Part shown: piece after piece, positions 55,111 to 64,000 of the stretch
How positions within the stretch are numbered: position 1 is the stretch's first letter
Layout of the letters: each line of letters begins with the position of its first letter
Source: Halanaerobiales bacterium
Lineage (GTDB): Bacteria; Bacillota; Halanaerobiia; Halanaerobiales; DTU029
DNA length: 64,000 nucleotides
Reading direction: 5' to 3'
Assembly (NCBI GenBank): GCA_022360715.1
Contig: JAKSCG010000137.1
Span: 82,575 to 146,574 of the forward strand
Position numbers and translations under genes: made by a program
Notes under the pieces: generated by a model
Seen by the model: only the letters and a program-made list of their open reading frames with translations
Databases searched by the model: none
Told to the model about the DNA's origin: nothing

Positions 55111-56076
55111 GTGGTAGGCGTAGAGAAAGAGGTGTTTTTTAATGACTATCAGCTGATCAGGAGCCTGATCGGGAACAAGGATGAAAATCTGAAATTGATC
55201 GAAGAAGAAACCGGAGTTCAGCTGGTAGCACGTGGTAATTCGATTAAAATTGTCGGTGCAAATCAGGAACAGGTCAGTAAAACAGAAGAAATAATCTCCA
55301 AATTACGGATGATCACCGCGGATGATCGGATTCTTTCCGGTCAAGAAGTCCGTTATGCGCTTGACTTATTAAAAAAGGATCATTTAATTGATCTGCGCGA
55401 GATCTATAACGGTGTTTTACAGATTAACTACCGGGGGAAAACAATAAAAAGTAAGACCCTTGGCCAGAAATTATATATTGAAGCAATCAGGCAGGCCGAT
55501 ATAGTCTTTGCGATTGGGCCGGCCGGAACAGGTAAGACTTATTTGGCGATGGTAATGGCGGTTAAATTCCTTTTAAACAAAGAGGTAAACCGGATTATCC
55601 TGACCAGACCGGCGATTGAAGCCGGGGAGAACTTAGGATTTTTACCGGGTGACTTGCAGGATAAAGTAGATCCCTATTTACGCCCCCTCTATGATGCCCT
55701 TTATGATATACTAGGCCCGGAAAAGGTTAGTCAGTATCTGGAAAAAGATATTATTGAGGTGGCTCCTCTAGCCTATATGCGTGGTCGTACCCTTGATGAT
55801 TCCTTTGTGATCCTGGACGAAGCCCAGAATACTACCCCGGAACAGATGAAGATGTTTTTAACCAGAATTGGTTTTAATTCCCATGCAGTTATTACCGGTG
55901 ATATAACCCAGGTCGATCTACCCCAGAATAAGAACTCCGGTTTAAAGCAGGTCCGGAGGATTTTAAAAAATATTGAGGGGATTGAGTTTGTTTATCTGGC
56001 TAAAGAGGATGTAGTACGACATAAGCTGGTTAAAGAAATTATCAAAGCCTATGAAAGGTATGAAAGTAGGAGTTAA
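55111..56076 (+). CDS. phoH: PhoH-like ATPase
   Basis: The 321 residues have an N-terminal KH-like segment (about 1-80, IGNKDENLKLIEEETGVQL), then a P-loop ATPase with Walker A GPAGTGKTYLAM and Walker B VILDEAQNTTPEQMKMF. The family is linked to RNA maturation with YbeY. The GTG is 5 nt after AGGAGGG. It stands in the conserved order yqfD-phoH-yqfF-ybeY. Confidence 0.94.
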   Translation: MVGVEKEVFFNDYQLIRSLIGNKDENLKLIEEETGVQLVARGNSIKIVGANQEQVSKTEEIISKLRMITADDRILSGQEVRYALDLLKKDHLIDLREIYNGVLQINYRGKTIKSKTLGQKLYIEAIRQADIVFAIGPAGTGKTYLAMVMAVKFLLNKEVNRIILTRPAIEAGENLGFLPGDLQDKVDPYLRPLYDALYDILGPEKVSQYLEKDIIEVAPLAYMRGRTLDDSFVILDEAQNTTPEQMKMFLTRIGFNSHAVITGDITQVDLPQNKNSGLKQVRRILKNIEGIEFVYLAKEDVVRHKLVKEIIKAYERYESRS

Positions 56077-56077
56077 G

Positions 56078-58240
56078 ATGCTCATATCTAAAGATTTTAG
56101 CAAGTGGTGGAAGAGGATTAGCTCCCGGGATTATAAGATTAGCCCCCGGAGCAAAAAAATTTTTTGGGGAATTTTATTTGTAATTATTATTATCCTGATC
56201 CTGACGATAGATTTAATTCCAACCAGGGATGACCTGGAGGTAGGCAGGGTAGCCGGGCGGGATATCGAAGCCCCGCGAACGATTACCTTTATTGATCAAG
56301 AAAAGACTGCTGAATTAAGAAAAATTGCAGCCCAATCTGCTTCCAGGGTATATGAAGAGGATATTAATGTCAATAATAGGATTGCCGGGGATATTGAGGG
56401 TTTTTTTAAGTTGCTTAAAATCGGGAGAGAGCCCGGTCGAGAAGATGGGCTCCAGATTGATGCGCTCCCCAGCAAGGAAGAGCAGCAAGCAGAAATTCAG
56501 CGGAGATATCCGGCCCTTAGTCCGGAGACTGTTGAAACGATGCTTGCGGCAACACCGGCCAACTGGCTTCAACTGGAAAATGCTGCCGTTGCGATTATGA
56601 ATCAGGTCGCAACCCAACGAATCTTGCCCGGGGATTTGCCGCGGATAAAGGATCAACTGGCCCAGGAAGCGATGAAACTGGATCTGGACAAAGAGTATCG
56701 ACTTGCTCTGGCCGATCTGCTGGAGAGTATGGTTAGACCCAATATGATCCTGAATGAAGAAGCAACCCGTCAGCGCCAGGAAGAAGCAATGAAGCAGGTA
56801 GAACCCTATCGACGCCAGGTCAGACAGGGTGAAATGATTCTCCGGAAAGGGGATGTAGTTACCGCCGATGATATTAAAGCTCTGGAGGCCCTGGGCTTAC
56901 AAAAACCACGCTCAAATTACCTGACGATTATCGGGGTAATTATTTCTTTCCTGATTGTGGTAGTGATGGCCAGTATCTATATTTATAAATATAAGAACGA
57001 AATCTGGGAAAACCAAAAGAAAATAGTTTTCCTGGAGCTGATGGTAATTATCGTCCTGGTCTTTGCTAAAATAATTAGTTTTTTTCAATACAGTTATTTA
57101 CCTTATCTGGTTCCGGTAGCGATGGTTTCAATCCTGACCACGGTATTAATCAATGCTAACACAGCAGTAGTTTTAACCGTTTTTTTAAGCTTATTGGTCG
57201 GCCTGCTTTTTGATAATAGTTTTAACATCACTTTGACGGCTTTTGTGGGCGGACTGGTCGGTGTATTTAGTGTGACCAGGGTTAGTCAGCAAAGGAATGA
57301 TCTGGTTAGGGCCGGCTTTAATGTAAGTGCTGTCCTGTTATTTCTGATCATCGGCTTGAATCTGGACAGGTTGCAGTATAACTGGGTAAGCTTTTTAAGG
57401 TATATTGCGATGGGGATGCTCAATGGTATTATGAGTGCGATTCTGGCCAATGGGTTATTACCCTATCTGGAGAGCGCTTTCGGCTTTATCTCTTCAGTTC
57501 GCTTACTGGAGCTTTCTAACCCCGGTCAACCTTTGTTAAAAAGGTTGCTGGTTGAAGCACCAGGCACCTATCATCATAGCGTGATTGTCGGCAATCTGGC
57601 CGAATCCGCGGCTGATAACATTGGGGCTGATTCTTTGTTGGCCAGGGTTGGAGCCTATTATCATGATATCGGTAAAATCAAACGACCATACTTTTTCAGC
57701 GATAATCAGTTCGGGGGAGAAAACCCTCATGATAAATTAACAGCTAATTTAAGTGCCCTGATTATCAATTCTCATGTTAAAGATGGAGTTGAACTGGCCA
57801 GGGAAAACAGAATCCCGGAACCGATCGTTGATATAATTAAACAGCATCACGGGACTAACCTGATCTCTTATTTTTATCAACGGGCCTTAAGTGATTCTAA
57901 ACATGACAGTGTTGAAGAAAGTGATTTTCGCTATGATGGGCCTAAGCCCCAATCGAAAGAGGCAGCAATTATTATGCTGGCCGATATTACTGAAGCGGCT
58001 CTGCGCTCCAAAAATTTTAATCGGAGTAACCATAAACGAATTGAGGGAATGGTGCGGGAATTGATTAAGGATAAACTTAATGAAGGACAATTGGATGAAT
58101 CGGAGCTTAGTTTAAAGGATCTTAATATTATTGCGGAGAGCTTTGTTAAGGTTTTAACCGGGATTTATCACCAGCGAGTCGATTATCCGGAAAATGTCTT
58201 GAAAGAAATAAAGCGAGCTGATCAAAGTGATAAAAATTGA
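56078..58240 (+). CDS. 7TM-HD family phosphohydrolase (YqfF/PgpH-like)
   Basis: Members of this family break down the second messenger c-di-AMP in Listeria (PgpH). The 720 residues have a membrane anchor (about 25-45), a large extracytoplasmic 7TMR-HDED domain (to about 285), seven membrane helices (about 290-480) and a cytosolic HD domain (about 495-680) with [12 protein letters not shown] and [12 protein letters not shown]. The start is the ATG just after the phoH stop, 5 nt from TAGGAG; an upstream frame overlapping phoH is less likely. Confidence 0.94.
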   Translation: MLISKDFSKWWKRISSRDYKISPRSKKIFWGILFVIIIILILTIDLIPTRDDLEVGRVAGRDIEAPRTITFIDQEKTAELRKIAAQSASRVYEEDINVNNRIAGDIEGFFKLLKIGREPGREDGLQIDALPSKEEQQAEIQRRYPALSPETVETMLAATPANWLQLENAAVAIMNQVATQRILPGDLPRIKDQLAQEAMKLDLDKEYRLALADLLESMVRPNMILNEEATRQRQEEAMKQVEPYRRQVRQGEMILRKGDVVTADDIKALEALGLQKPRSNYLTIIGVIISFLIVVVMASIYIYKYKNEIWENQKKIVFLELMVIIVLVFAKIISFFQYSYLPYLVPVAMVSILTTVLINANTAVVLTVFLSLLVGLLFDNSFNITLTAFVGGLVGVFSVTRVSQQRNDLVRAGFNVSAVLLFLIIGLNLDRLQYNWVSFLRYIAMGMLNGIMSAILANGLLPYLESAFGFISSVRLLELSNPGQPLLKRLLVEAPGTYHHSVIVGNLAESAADNIGADSLLARVGAYYHDIGKIKRPYFFSDNQFGGENPHDKLTANLSALIINSHVKDGVELARENRIPEPIVDIIKQHHGTNLISYFYQRALSDSKHDSVEESDFRYDGPKPQSKEAAIIMLADITEAALRSKNFNRSNHKRIEGMVRELIKDKLNEGQLDESELSLKDLNIIAESFVKVLTGIYHQRVDYPENVLKEIKRADQSDKN

Positions 58241-58658
58241 AATTAATAACCAGCAAACAATCATTAAGGAGCTGGAGCGAATCTATCATTTGTTTAGTGA
58301 GATTGCCAAGAAGACTGCCGAACTGGAGGGTTATGACCAGGGGGAGCTTAGTTTTGCCCTGGTCGATAATCAAAAAATACGTGATTTAAATCAGCGATAT
58401 CGTCAAGTAGATTGTCCGACTGATGTCCTGTCTTTCTCGATGGATGAAGAGGTCTGGGGTGATATTATTATTTCAGTGGAAATGGCGATCAAACAGGCAG
58501 CGGAGTATGGTCATTCCCTGGAAAGGGAATTGGGATACCTGGCAATCCATGGCATTCTCCATTTGTTGGGATATGACCATAAAAGCCCGGGCGAGAAGGA
58601 AGAGATGAGAAAGAAGGAAGAGAGGGTTTTAAGTGAATTAAACCTCTACAGGGATTAG
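58227..58658 (+). CDS. ybeY: Endoribonuclease YbeY
   Basis: YbeY is a zinc-dependent endonuclease needed for 16S rRNA 3' maturation. The 143 residues end with [11 protein letters not shown] (from about residue 108), which holds the three zinc histidines, and contain [21 protein letters not shown] is the start and overlaps the preceding gene by 14 bp. phoH lies two genes upstream, consistent with a joint role. Confidence 0.95.
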   Translation: MIKIEINNQQTIIKELERIYHLFSEIAKKTAELEGYDQGELSFALVDNQKIRDLNQRYRQVDCPTDVLSFSMDEEVWGDIIISVEMAIKQAAEYGHSLERELGYLAIHGILHLLGYDHKSPGEKEEMRKKEERVLSELNLYRD

Positions 58659-58668
58659 GTGATTCGGT

Positions 58669-59364
58669 TTGCAAATACATAAGTTAACCAATAGTTTTAA
58701 TAATGCGATCGAAGGCCTGATTCACGCTTTCAGAACTCAGCGGAATATGAAGATCCACTTTACGATAGCTTTTCTGGTAATGCTGGCCAGTCTCTTTACC
58801 GATGTCAGTTCCCGGGAACTGATCCTGTTGTTCTTCGCAATTTCTTTTGTGATCGCGATGGAACTGATCAATACATCGATTGAGATTGTGATTGATCTGG
58901 TCAGCCAAGAGTATCGGTTGCAGGCCAGGATTGCCAAGAATATTGCAGCAGCAGCGGTTTTAATGGCTTCGATCAATGCGATAGTTTTAGGTTATTTTAT
59001 CTTTCTTGATGAAATTCGTTCACTGGGACTTAATATTATTTATAATATCAGACAAGACCCGTCCCATGTTATTTTTATTAATCTGGGTTTATTAGTTATA
59101 ATAATAATAACGATCAAGGCCAAGCAGGGTAAGGGAACCCCACTTCAGGGCGGAATGCCCAGTGGTCATAGTGCAATTTCTTTTGCGATCACCACGATCA
59201 TCATGTTTTTGTCTATGGATATTCTGATTACCGTATTGGTTTTAATTATGGCTTTGATTGTAGTACAAAGCAGACTGGAGAGTGAAACCCATAATTTGCT
59301 GGAAGTCTTTACCGGTGCATTGATTGGTATTTTACTGACCGTTATTCTTTTTTCGTTAATTTAG
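58669..59364 (+). CDS. Fused diacylglycerol/undecaprenol kinase (DgkA) and PAP2 phosphatase-like protein
   Basis: The first about 120 residues form a DgkA-type kinase: three helices with AFRTQRNMKIH and the catalytic MELINTSIEIVIDLV. The last about 90 residues resemble a membrane PAP2 phosphatase, with GKGTPLQGGMPSGHSAIS and QSRLESETHNLLEV; the canonical final Asp is Glu and the first motif is degenerate. It may phosphorylate a prenol and also dephosphorylate a lipid, or the second domain may be structural. A TTG start follows TTAGGTGATT. It replaces the stand-alone dgkA of the ybeY-dgkA-cdd-era order. Confidence 0.87.
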   Translation: MQIHKLTNSFNNAIEGLIHAFRTQRNMKIHFTIAFLVMLASLFTDVSSRELILLFFAISFVIAMELINTSIEIVIDLVSQEYRLQARIAKNIAAAAVLMASINAIVLGYFIFLDEIRSLGLNIIYNIRQDPSHVIFINLGLLVIIIITIKAKQGKGTPLQGGMPSGHSAISFAITTIIMFLSMDILITVLVLIMALIVVQSRLESETHNLLEVFTGALIGILLTVILFSLI

Positions 59365-59392
59365 TTATGAGATGATAAAATGAGGTGTAATT

Positions 59393-60655
59393 ATGACCTT
59401 TAGTCTGATTTTTCTAGGGCTGCTTTTCTTCTTGTCGGCGTTTTTTTCCGGCTCGGAGACAGCCTTAATGTCAGTAAACAGGGTAAGAATTAGGGAGTTA
59501 ACCCAGCAGGGAGATAAAAAGGCAATCCTGGTTGATAATTTAATTAAAGACCAAACCAAACTGTTAACGACTATTTTAATCGGTAATAATTTGGTTAATA
59601 TTGCTGCATCAGCCATCGCTACTTCGTTGGCGATCGATCTTTTCGGTGATGCCGGGGTGGGGATTGCAACCGGTATTGTTACGCTAATTGTGCTGATCTT
59701 CGGTGAAATAACCCCGAAATCAATTGGCGGGAAAAAAGCCGTAGCTTTTTCCAAATTTGTTGCCCCTTATCTTTATTGGCTCGAAAAAATATTAATGCCG
59801 GTGATCAGCCTTTTTACCATGTTAGTCCGGGTTTTTATCGGAGAAGAAAAACTGATTTCAGCTTCATTTTTAAGTGAAGAAGAGATCAGGCGTTTTGTTA
59901 ATGTCAGTGAATCGGAAGGAGTTATTAAAAAAACAGAACGAAAAATGATTAACAGTATCTTTGAGTTTGATGATACAACGGTCAAAGAAGTAATGATTCC
60001 CAGGATAGATATGGTCAGCATTAATCAGGAAGAAAGCCTGGCTAATTTTATCTCGCTGGCAGTAGAAAAGGGTCATTCCCGGATTCCGGTCTACCAGGAT
60101 ACGATCGATCGGATCAGCGGAGTTATTTATGTTAAAGACCTGTTGGGGTTATTTAATGCCCCGGAGCAGGACCGCTCCCTGAGCGAGTTTATCCGACCGG
60201 CTTATTTTATCCCGGAGAGTAAAAAGATTAATCAGTTATTGGCGGAGATGAAAAAGAAGAAGATTCATCTGGCGATAGTTCTCGATGAATATGGCGGTAC
60301 TTCCGGATTGATTACCATTGAGGATTTAATTGAGGAGATTGTAGGTGATATCCAGGATGAATACGACCTGGAACCAAAACAGATCGAGTTGCTGAATGAG
60401 CGGGAATTGCTGGTTGATGCCCGCATTGATCTCGGTGAACTTAATGAGTTTTTACCGGAACCGCTGCCTGAGGAAGAAGGTTACGAAACAATTAGTGGTT
60501 TTATTCTCTACCAATTGGGGTACTTACCACAAGCGGGCGAAAGAATTGAATTGGATGGATTGAGCATTGAAATTACTAAGATTAATGAACAGCGGATTGA
60601 AAAAGTTAAAATTATCAATCAGCAGGCATTTAATAAATTAGAATTGGGTGAATGA
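59393..60655 (+). CDS. HlyC/CorC family membrane protein with CBS pair
   Basis: The 420 residues contain the DUF21 membrane domain (about 1-190; SGSETALMSVNRVR is its signature), a CBS pair (about 205-335, including MIPRIDMVSINQEES), and the CorC_HlyC C-terminal domain (about 340-415). These proteins are linked to Mg2+ or Co2+ efflux. It lies 28 bp after the DgkA fusion and overlaps the next gene's frame slightly. Confidence 0.92.
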   Translation: MTFSLIFLGLLFFLSAFFSGSETALMSVNRVRIRELTQQGDKKAILVDNLIKDQTKLLTTILIGNNLVNIAASAIATSLAIDLFGDAGVGIATGIVTLIVLIFGEITPKSIGGKKAVAFSKFVAPYLYWLEKILMPVISLFTMLVRVFIGEEKLISASFLSEEEIRRFVNVSESEGVIKKTERKMINSIFEFDDTTVKEVMIPRIDMVSINQEESLANFISLAVEKGHSRIPVYQDTIDRISGVIYVKDLLGLFNAPEQDRSLSEFIRPAYFIPESKKINQLLAEMKKKKIHLAIVLDEYGGTSGLITIEDLIEEIVGDIQDEYDLEPKQIELLNERELLVDARIDLGELNEFLPEPLPEEEGYETISGFILYQLGYLPQAGERIELDGLSIEITKINEQRIEKVKIINQQAFNKLELGE

Positions 60656-60659
60656 CAGG

Positions 60660-61292
60660 ATGTTACGGCGAATTAGAAATATTGTTATTACCGGTATAGT
60701 TGTGCTTTTACCCTTAATAACATCAACTTATATCATCTGGTTTTTGTTTAAAGTAATTGATAATGTAACCGGTTTTCTGGTTGAGCTGATTATTGGGCGA
60801 CAAATACCGGGGATTGGCTTGGTCTTTACTTTTTTAATCATTTTTTTGGTCGGCTTATTTGCGACCAATATTATTGGTAAAAAGATTATCAGCTTTGGCG
60901 AGAATATTTTGTTAAGGATTCCCTTGTTCCGCAATATTTATATCAGCATTAAAAAAGTCCTTGATGCTTTATTTACCCAACACAGGAGTTCTTTTCAAAA
61001 GGCAGTATTGTTTGAGTACCCTCGGCCCGGCTTATATCAACTTGGATTCCTGACCGGGGAATCATCACCTTATTTTGAACAGAAAACCGGGCGGGAATTA
61101 TATAATATATTTTTACCAACTACACCTAATCCGACTTCAGGGATGTTTATCATGGTCCCGCGGAGTGAAGCTATTATTTTAGATATTTCCATTGAAGATG
61201 CTTTACGCTTGATCATATCCGGAGGTATTTTAAACCCGGAAGCTTTACGAAGTGCTGAAGAAAATGAGGGGCGGAAGAAAAATGATGATTAG
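60660..61292 (+). CDS. DUF502 membrane protein
   Basis: The 210 residues have two N-terminal membrane helices (about 8-30 and 45-70) and a soluble C-terminal part with FRNIYISIKKVLDALF and PTTPNPTSGMFIMVPRSEA, the family signature. The function is unknown. ATG 60660 was chosen because it is 8 nt after GGGTGA, whereas the earlier GTG lies within that site. The gene is not part of the usual cdd-era neighbourhood. Confidence 0.86.
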   Translation: MLRRIRNIVITGIVVLLPLITSTYIIWFLFKVIDNVTGFLVELIIGRQIPGIGLVFTFLIIFLVGLFATNIIGKKIISFGENILLRIPLFRNIYISIKKVLDALFTQHRSSFQKAVLFEYPRPGLYQLGFLTGESSPYFEQKTGRELYNIFLPTTPNPTSGMFIMVPRSEAIILDISIEDALRLIISGGILNPEALRSAEENEGRKKNDD

Positions 61293-62289
61293 AAAGATCG
61301 GAACGGCTTTTTATAAAACCGGTATTATGCTGGTTCTAGCTTTAAATATTGTATTACTGGCCAGAGTGTTGGGCTATATTTATCTGCCGGGGGAGTTGAC
61401 TCCACTGGAGAAAGCTAAACAGGGTGCTCAGGCAGCGATTAATTATAGCGAAGGTTTAGCCAGCAGCTATGGTGTTAATAGTAATAAATCGGTTATTGAC
61501 ATCATGGCCCGCTTTAAATATGAAATTGAACGGGCTAATAATGCCGAAGATGTGGCCAGCTTAATGTTGGATTACGGACGTCAAACTCAGGATATTATTT
61601 TTCGGGAAGTACAAAATAAAAGAATAAACACTATTTTTACGATTATTAATAATCAGCAATTACCCCGGGAAGGGAAGATCACGATCTCCCGGATTGATAA
61701 TAATATTAGATTTCTTGATCCTAAAGCTATCCTGACCGATGAAACGAAAGAACAGATCAAAGAGGTCTTCTTTAACCATACCCTGGAAATAGAAATTACC
61801 AACTCCAGGGCACAGTTAGCGGCTACCGGCGATATTTTCAATCAGGTCGACTTTTTACAGACCAAAGTAGCTTCACTGGAAAGGCAATTAAAAGTAATGG
61901 GACAAAGAACTGGCTACGAACCTTTGATCGGTCCCGGTATCATCATTAAGGTCTATGATCATGAAGGACTGGATAACTCAGGGATAGTCCACGATTATGA
62001 TATCAGAAATATTATTAATGAATTGAATATTGCCGGAGCCCGGGGAATAGAAGTCGGTGGCCAGCGGTTAACGGTAAATTCAGCGGTACGATGTGTCGGA
62101 CCAACTATCTTGGTAAATAATAAGCCGATCCCGGTTAATCCCATCGTAATCAAAGCAGTCGGTAACAGTCAGGTTTTATCCAGTAGTCTGGGGATAGTTA
62201 GCAATCAACTGAATAAATTCGGGATTAAATTAGAAATAGAGATTAAAGAAGAGGTTAAACTTAGCGGTCTGGAGAATTATGAGGGGTGA
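61282..62289 (+). CDS. DUF881 family membrane protein
   Basis: The protein has about 335 residues with one N-terminal membrane helix (about 9-30) and a long extracytoplasmic part. The C-terminal half fits DUF881: LIGPGIIIKVYDHEG, INELNIAGARGIEVGGQRL, and NSAVRCVGPTILVNN. Such proteins are often seen near division or sporulation genes, but the role is unknown. One of two ATGs (61282, 61285) after GGGGCGGAAG overlaps the end of the DUF502 gene. Confidence 0.82.
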   Translation: MMIRKIGTAFYKTGIMLVLALNIVLLARVLGYIYLPGELTPLEKAKQGAQAAINYSEGLASSYGVNSNKSVIDIMARFKYEIERANNAEDVASLMLDYGRQTQDIIFREVQNKRINTIFTIINNQQLPREGKITISRIDNNIRFLDPKAILTDETKEQIKEVFFNHTLEIEITNSRAQLAATGDIFNQVDFLQTKVASLERQLKVMGQRTGYEPLIGPGIIIKVYDHEGLDNSGIVHDYDIRNIINELNIAGARGIEVGGQRLTVNSAVRCVGPTILVNNKPIPVNPIVIKAVGNSQVLSSSLGIVSNQLNKFGIKLEIEIKEEVKLSGLENYEG

Positions 62290-62294
62290 AGGCA

Positions 62295-63449
62295 ATGAAG
62301 AACAAAAAAGCAATGGCAATCATCGGGCTAATGATATTTTTATTATTAAGCGGCTGTGCCAGTGAACCAACTACCAATGAGTCGGTTATTGAGGAAGATC
62401 ACTTAGCGGCAGAGACAGCAGATGAACTGCCCGAAGTGGAGCAGGGAAGAGCAACGACACCGGCGGAGCAGGTTGATGACGTTCCCGTTATTGAACAAGC
62501 GGAAGGATTACATAATAATCAGCCGGAGCAACTAACTACGGTTAATGAACAAGAGGCATTTACCGAGTTTTTTTCACCTTTTACCGGATTGCCAATCAAT
62601 AAATTAATTCTGGACCGGGTAGTGATGGTTAGCATTGGAAATTCGATCATGGCCAGACCGCAGGAAGGATTGGCCGAGGCCGAGTTTGTTTATGAGTTTT
62701 TGGTTGAAGGGGGCGTAACTCGCTTGCTGGCCCTGTACTGGGGAGATATTCCCGATAAAATCGGACCGGTACGGAGTGTTCGACCTTATATAATTGAAAC
62801 AGCCCTGGAGTTTGACGCCCTCTTACTCCATGCCGGGGCTTGCCCGACCGGATTTGAACTGTTGGAAAGGCGGCAGGTGGAACATTTAGATCAAATATTT
62901 AATTCCCGTTATTACTGGCGGAGTAATGAACGGAAGCCGCCCTACAACTTATATACCGGGAATAATAAGTTTTCTCCTTATTTAAAAAAGTTAACCGGCC
63001 AGGAATATAAAACTCGCTTTCCCTTTCAAAGGATTAGTTTTATTAATGCTAATGACCTTAAAGCCAACAAGATCAAGATTAATTATTGGGGTAATTACCG
63101 GGTTTATTACCGCTATGATCCCGACAAAAATATTTATTACCGTTATATAAGTGATCAACAACAACCTCATTATGATGGAAATGGCAGTCAGCTCAATACA
63201 CGCAATCTGATTGTCCAGTATGCCGCTACCAGGGTAATCGACTCGGTGGGACGACTCAGTATTGATTTGAACAGCACGGGTAAAGCCCTGATCTTTAAAG
63301 ATGGGATCGTTAAAGGAGGGTATTGGGAGAAGCCGGCGGATGACTGGACCAAATTTTATGGTCAGGATGGTCAGGAAATAAGGCTAAATCCCGGTAAGAC
63401 CTGGATCCAGGTTGTACCTGATTCAACAAAAGTTGATTTTAAGGAGTGA
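62295..63449 (+). CDS. DUF3048 lipoprotein (YerB-like)
   Basis: The protein is a predicted lipoprotein of about 384 residues: a short basic start, hydrophobic core and lipobox LLLSGC (cleaved before Cys). A low-complexity Glu/Pro linker (about 30-95) leads to the DUF3048 domain, with FSPFTGLPIN, ARPQEGLAEAEFVYEF and GPVRSVRPYI. YerB of Bacillus has this domain; no activity is known. ATG 62295 follows GAGGGGTGA. Confidence 0.88.
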   Translation: MKNKKAMAIIGLMIFLLLSGCASEPTTNESVIEEDHLAAETADELPEVEQGRATTPAEQVDDVPVIEQAEGLHNNQPEQLTTVNEQEAFTEFFSPFTGLPINKLILDRVVMVSIGNSIMARPQEGLAEAEFVYEFLVEGGVTRLLALYWGDIPDKIGPVRSVRPYIIETALEFDALLLHAGACPTGFELLERRQVEHLDQIFNSRYYWRSNERKPPYNLYTGNNKFSPYLKKLTGQEYKTRFPFQRISFINANDLKANKIKINYWGNYRVYYRYDPDKNIYYRYISDQQQPHYDGNGSQLNTRNLIVQYAATRVIDSVGRLSIDLNSTGKALIFKDGIVKGGYWEKPADDWTKFYGQDGQEIRLNPGKTWIQVVPDSTKVDFKE

Positions 63450-63454
63450 GCGAG

Positions 63455-63853
63455 ATGGAGAATACAATGGAAAGACTTGTACGAGCAGCACTTGAGGCCA
63501 GGGAAAAGGCTTATGTTCCCTATTCCAACTTCCCAATTGGGGCGGCACTTTTAACCAAAGATGGTCAAATATTTAGCGGTTGTAATATTGAAAATGCCTC
63601 ATACGGATTGACTAATTGTGCGGAAAGAACGGCCATATTTAAAGCAATCTCGGCCGGCCATCACGAGTTAAAGATGATGGTGGTGGTTGCGGATACGGCC
63701 CGGCCGATTCCCCCCTGTGGAGCCTGTCGACAGGTTATATTTGAATTTGGTGAAGATATTACAGTAGTAATGAGGAATTTACAGGGTGACAGCGTCCAAT
63801 ATCAGAGTCGGGAACTATTACCGGCTGCTTTTAACCGAAGGGATCTGGATTAA
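63455..63853 (+). CDS. cdd: Cytidine deaminase
   Basis: This is a zinc deaminase that turns cytidine into uridine in salvage. The 132 residues contain the catalytic CAERTAIF and the zinc ligands PCGACRQ, with the substrate loop [14 protein letters not shown]. The ATG at 63455 follows AAGGAGTGA; the GTG nine bases before lies in that site. The stop overlaps the era start in TAATG. Confidence 0.95.
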   Translation: MENTMERLVRAALEAREKAYVPYSNFPIGAALLTKDGQIFSGCNIENASYGLTNCAERTAIFKAISAGHHELKMMVVVADTARPIPPCGACRQVIFEFGEDITVVMRNLQGDSVQYQSRELLPAAFNRRDLD

Positions 63854-64000
63854 TGGTATTTAAATCGGGTTTTGTAACCGTAATTGGCCGGCCCAATGTC
63901 GGCAAGTCTACCCTGATTAATGCTTTAGTTGGGGATAAAGTAGCTATTACCTCACCTAAGCCCCAGACTACCCGTAATAGAATTAAAGCCGTTTCTTCCA
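63853..64000 (+). CDS. era: GTPase Era (5' part only)
   Basis: The start, TAATG at 63851-63855, shares one base with the cdd stop. The 49 visible codons read [20 protein letters not shown] with the G1 P-loop, then [18 protein letters not shown] with G2, typical of Era, a 16S rRNA-binding ribosome assembly GTPase. The rest lies beyond the window's right edge. Confidence 0.95.
   Translation, partial: MVFKSGFVTVIGRPNVGKSTLINALVGDKVAITSPKPQTTRNRIKAVSS

Noticed and set aside
1..64000. CRISPR arrays, insertion sequences, prophage or rRNA genes
   Set aside because: No repeated spacer pattern, transposase motif, phage structural gene or rRNA segment was recognised; the holin-family name at 33739 is only a domain name.

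Overview
The window is a stretch of chromosome from an endospore-forming, probably anaerobic Bacillota (Firmicutes) bacterium. Spore genes (an alpha/beta SASP, gpr, spoIIP, yqfC, yqfD), CIRCE/HrcA control of heat shock, PyrR-type attenuation, strong GGAGG ribosome sites with frequent GTG/TTG starts, and the gene order comEA-comEC / holA-rpsT-gpr-spoIIP-lepA-hemW-hrcA-grpE-dnaK-dnaJ-prmA-rsmE-mtaB / hinT-yqeY-nfeD-floA / yqfC-yqfD-phoH-yqfF-ybeY-dgkA-cdd-era all match the conserved Firmicutes yqe/yqf region. selA and selB show that the organism makes selenoproteins. The sequence alone does not fix the species; a Clostridia- or Halanaerobiia-like lineage is a guess.

Layout. 0-2.3 kb: the end of a membrane protein, then an ECF sigma factor and a membrane anti-sigma factor on the minus strand. 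2.4-3.9 kb: selA. 3.9-9.2 kb is accessory: a 4-oxalocrotonate tautomerase, an AraC regulator, a vanadium-haloperoxidase-like protein and a secreted alpha/beta hydrolase carrying two EF-hand loops. 8.5-18.7 kb is an AT-rich block: a Crp/Fnr regulator divergent from a 1334-residue acyl-CoA-dehydratase-activase-type protein, then a SAM methyltransferase, a two-gene ABC transporter and two tandem Fur paralogues. 18.8-25.9 kb: selB, then carAB behind a PyrR attenuator, then a nitroreductase. 25.9-28.5 kb: a LacI regulator, a class II aldolase and a uridine-kinase-like protein.

28.5-64 kb is the conserved chromosomal core: competence DNA uptake, DNA polymerase III delta, ribosomal protein S20, spore germination and engulfment proteins, LepA, HemW, the complete HrcA regulon, rRNA/tRNA modification enzymes, an NfeD-FloA membrane pair, a CcpN-GlpX gluconeogenesis pair, sporulation and RNA-maturation genes, and the 5' end of era. 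A SASP, a small membrane protein, and three DUF genes are inserted into the standard order, and rpsU is absent from its usual site.

The most original part is 8.5-18.7 kb. Its central intergenic region holds a palindrome at about -41.5 of a predicted promoter (the class II activator position) and a Fur-box-like 19-bp palindrome just downstream of it, while two Fur homologues end the block. I read this, as inference, as a metal- or redox-responsive system pairing a radical-type dehydratase activator with an exporter/importer. No rRNA, tRNA, CRISPR array, insertion sequence or prophage was seen.
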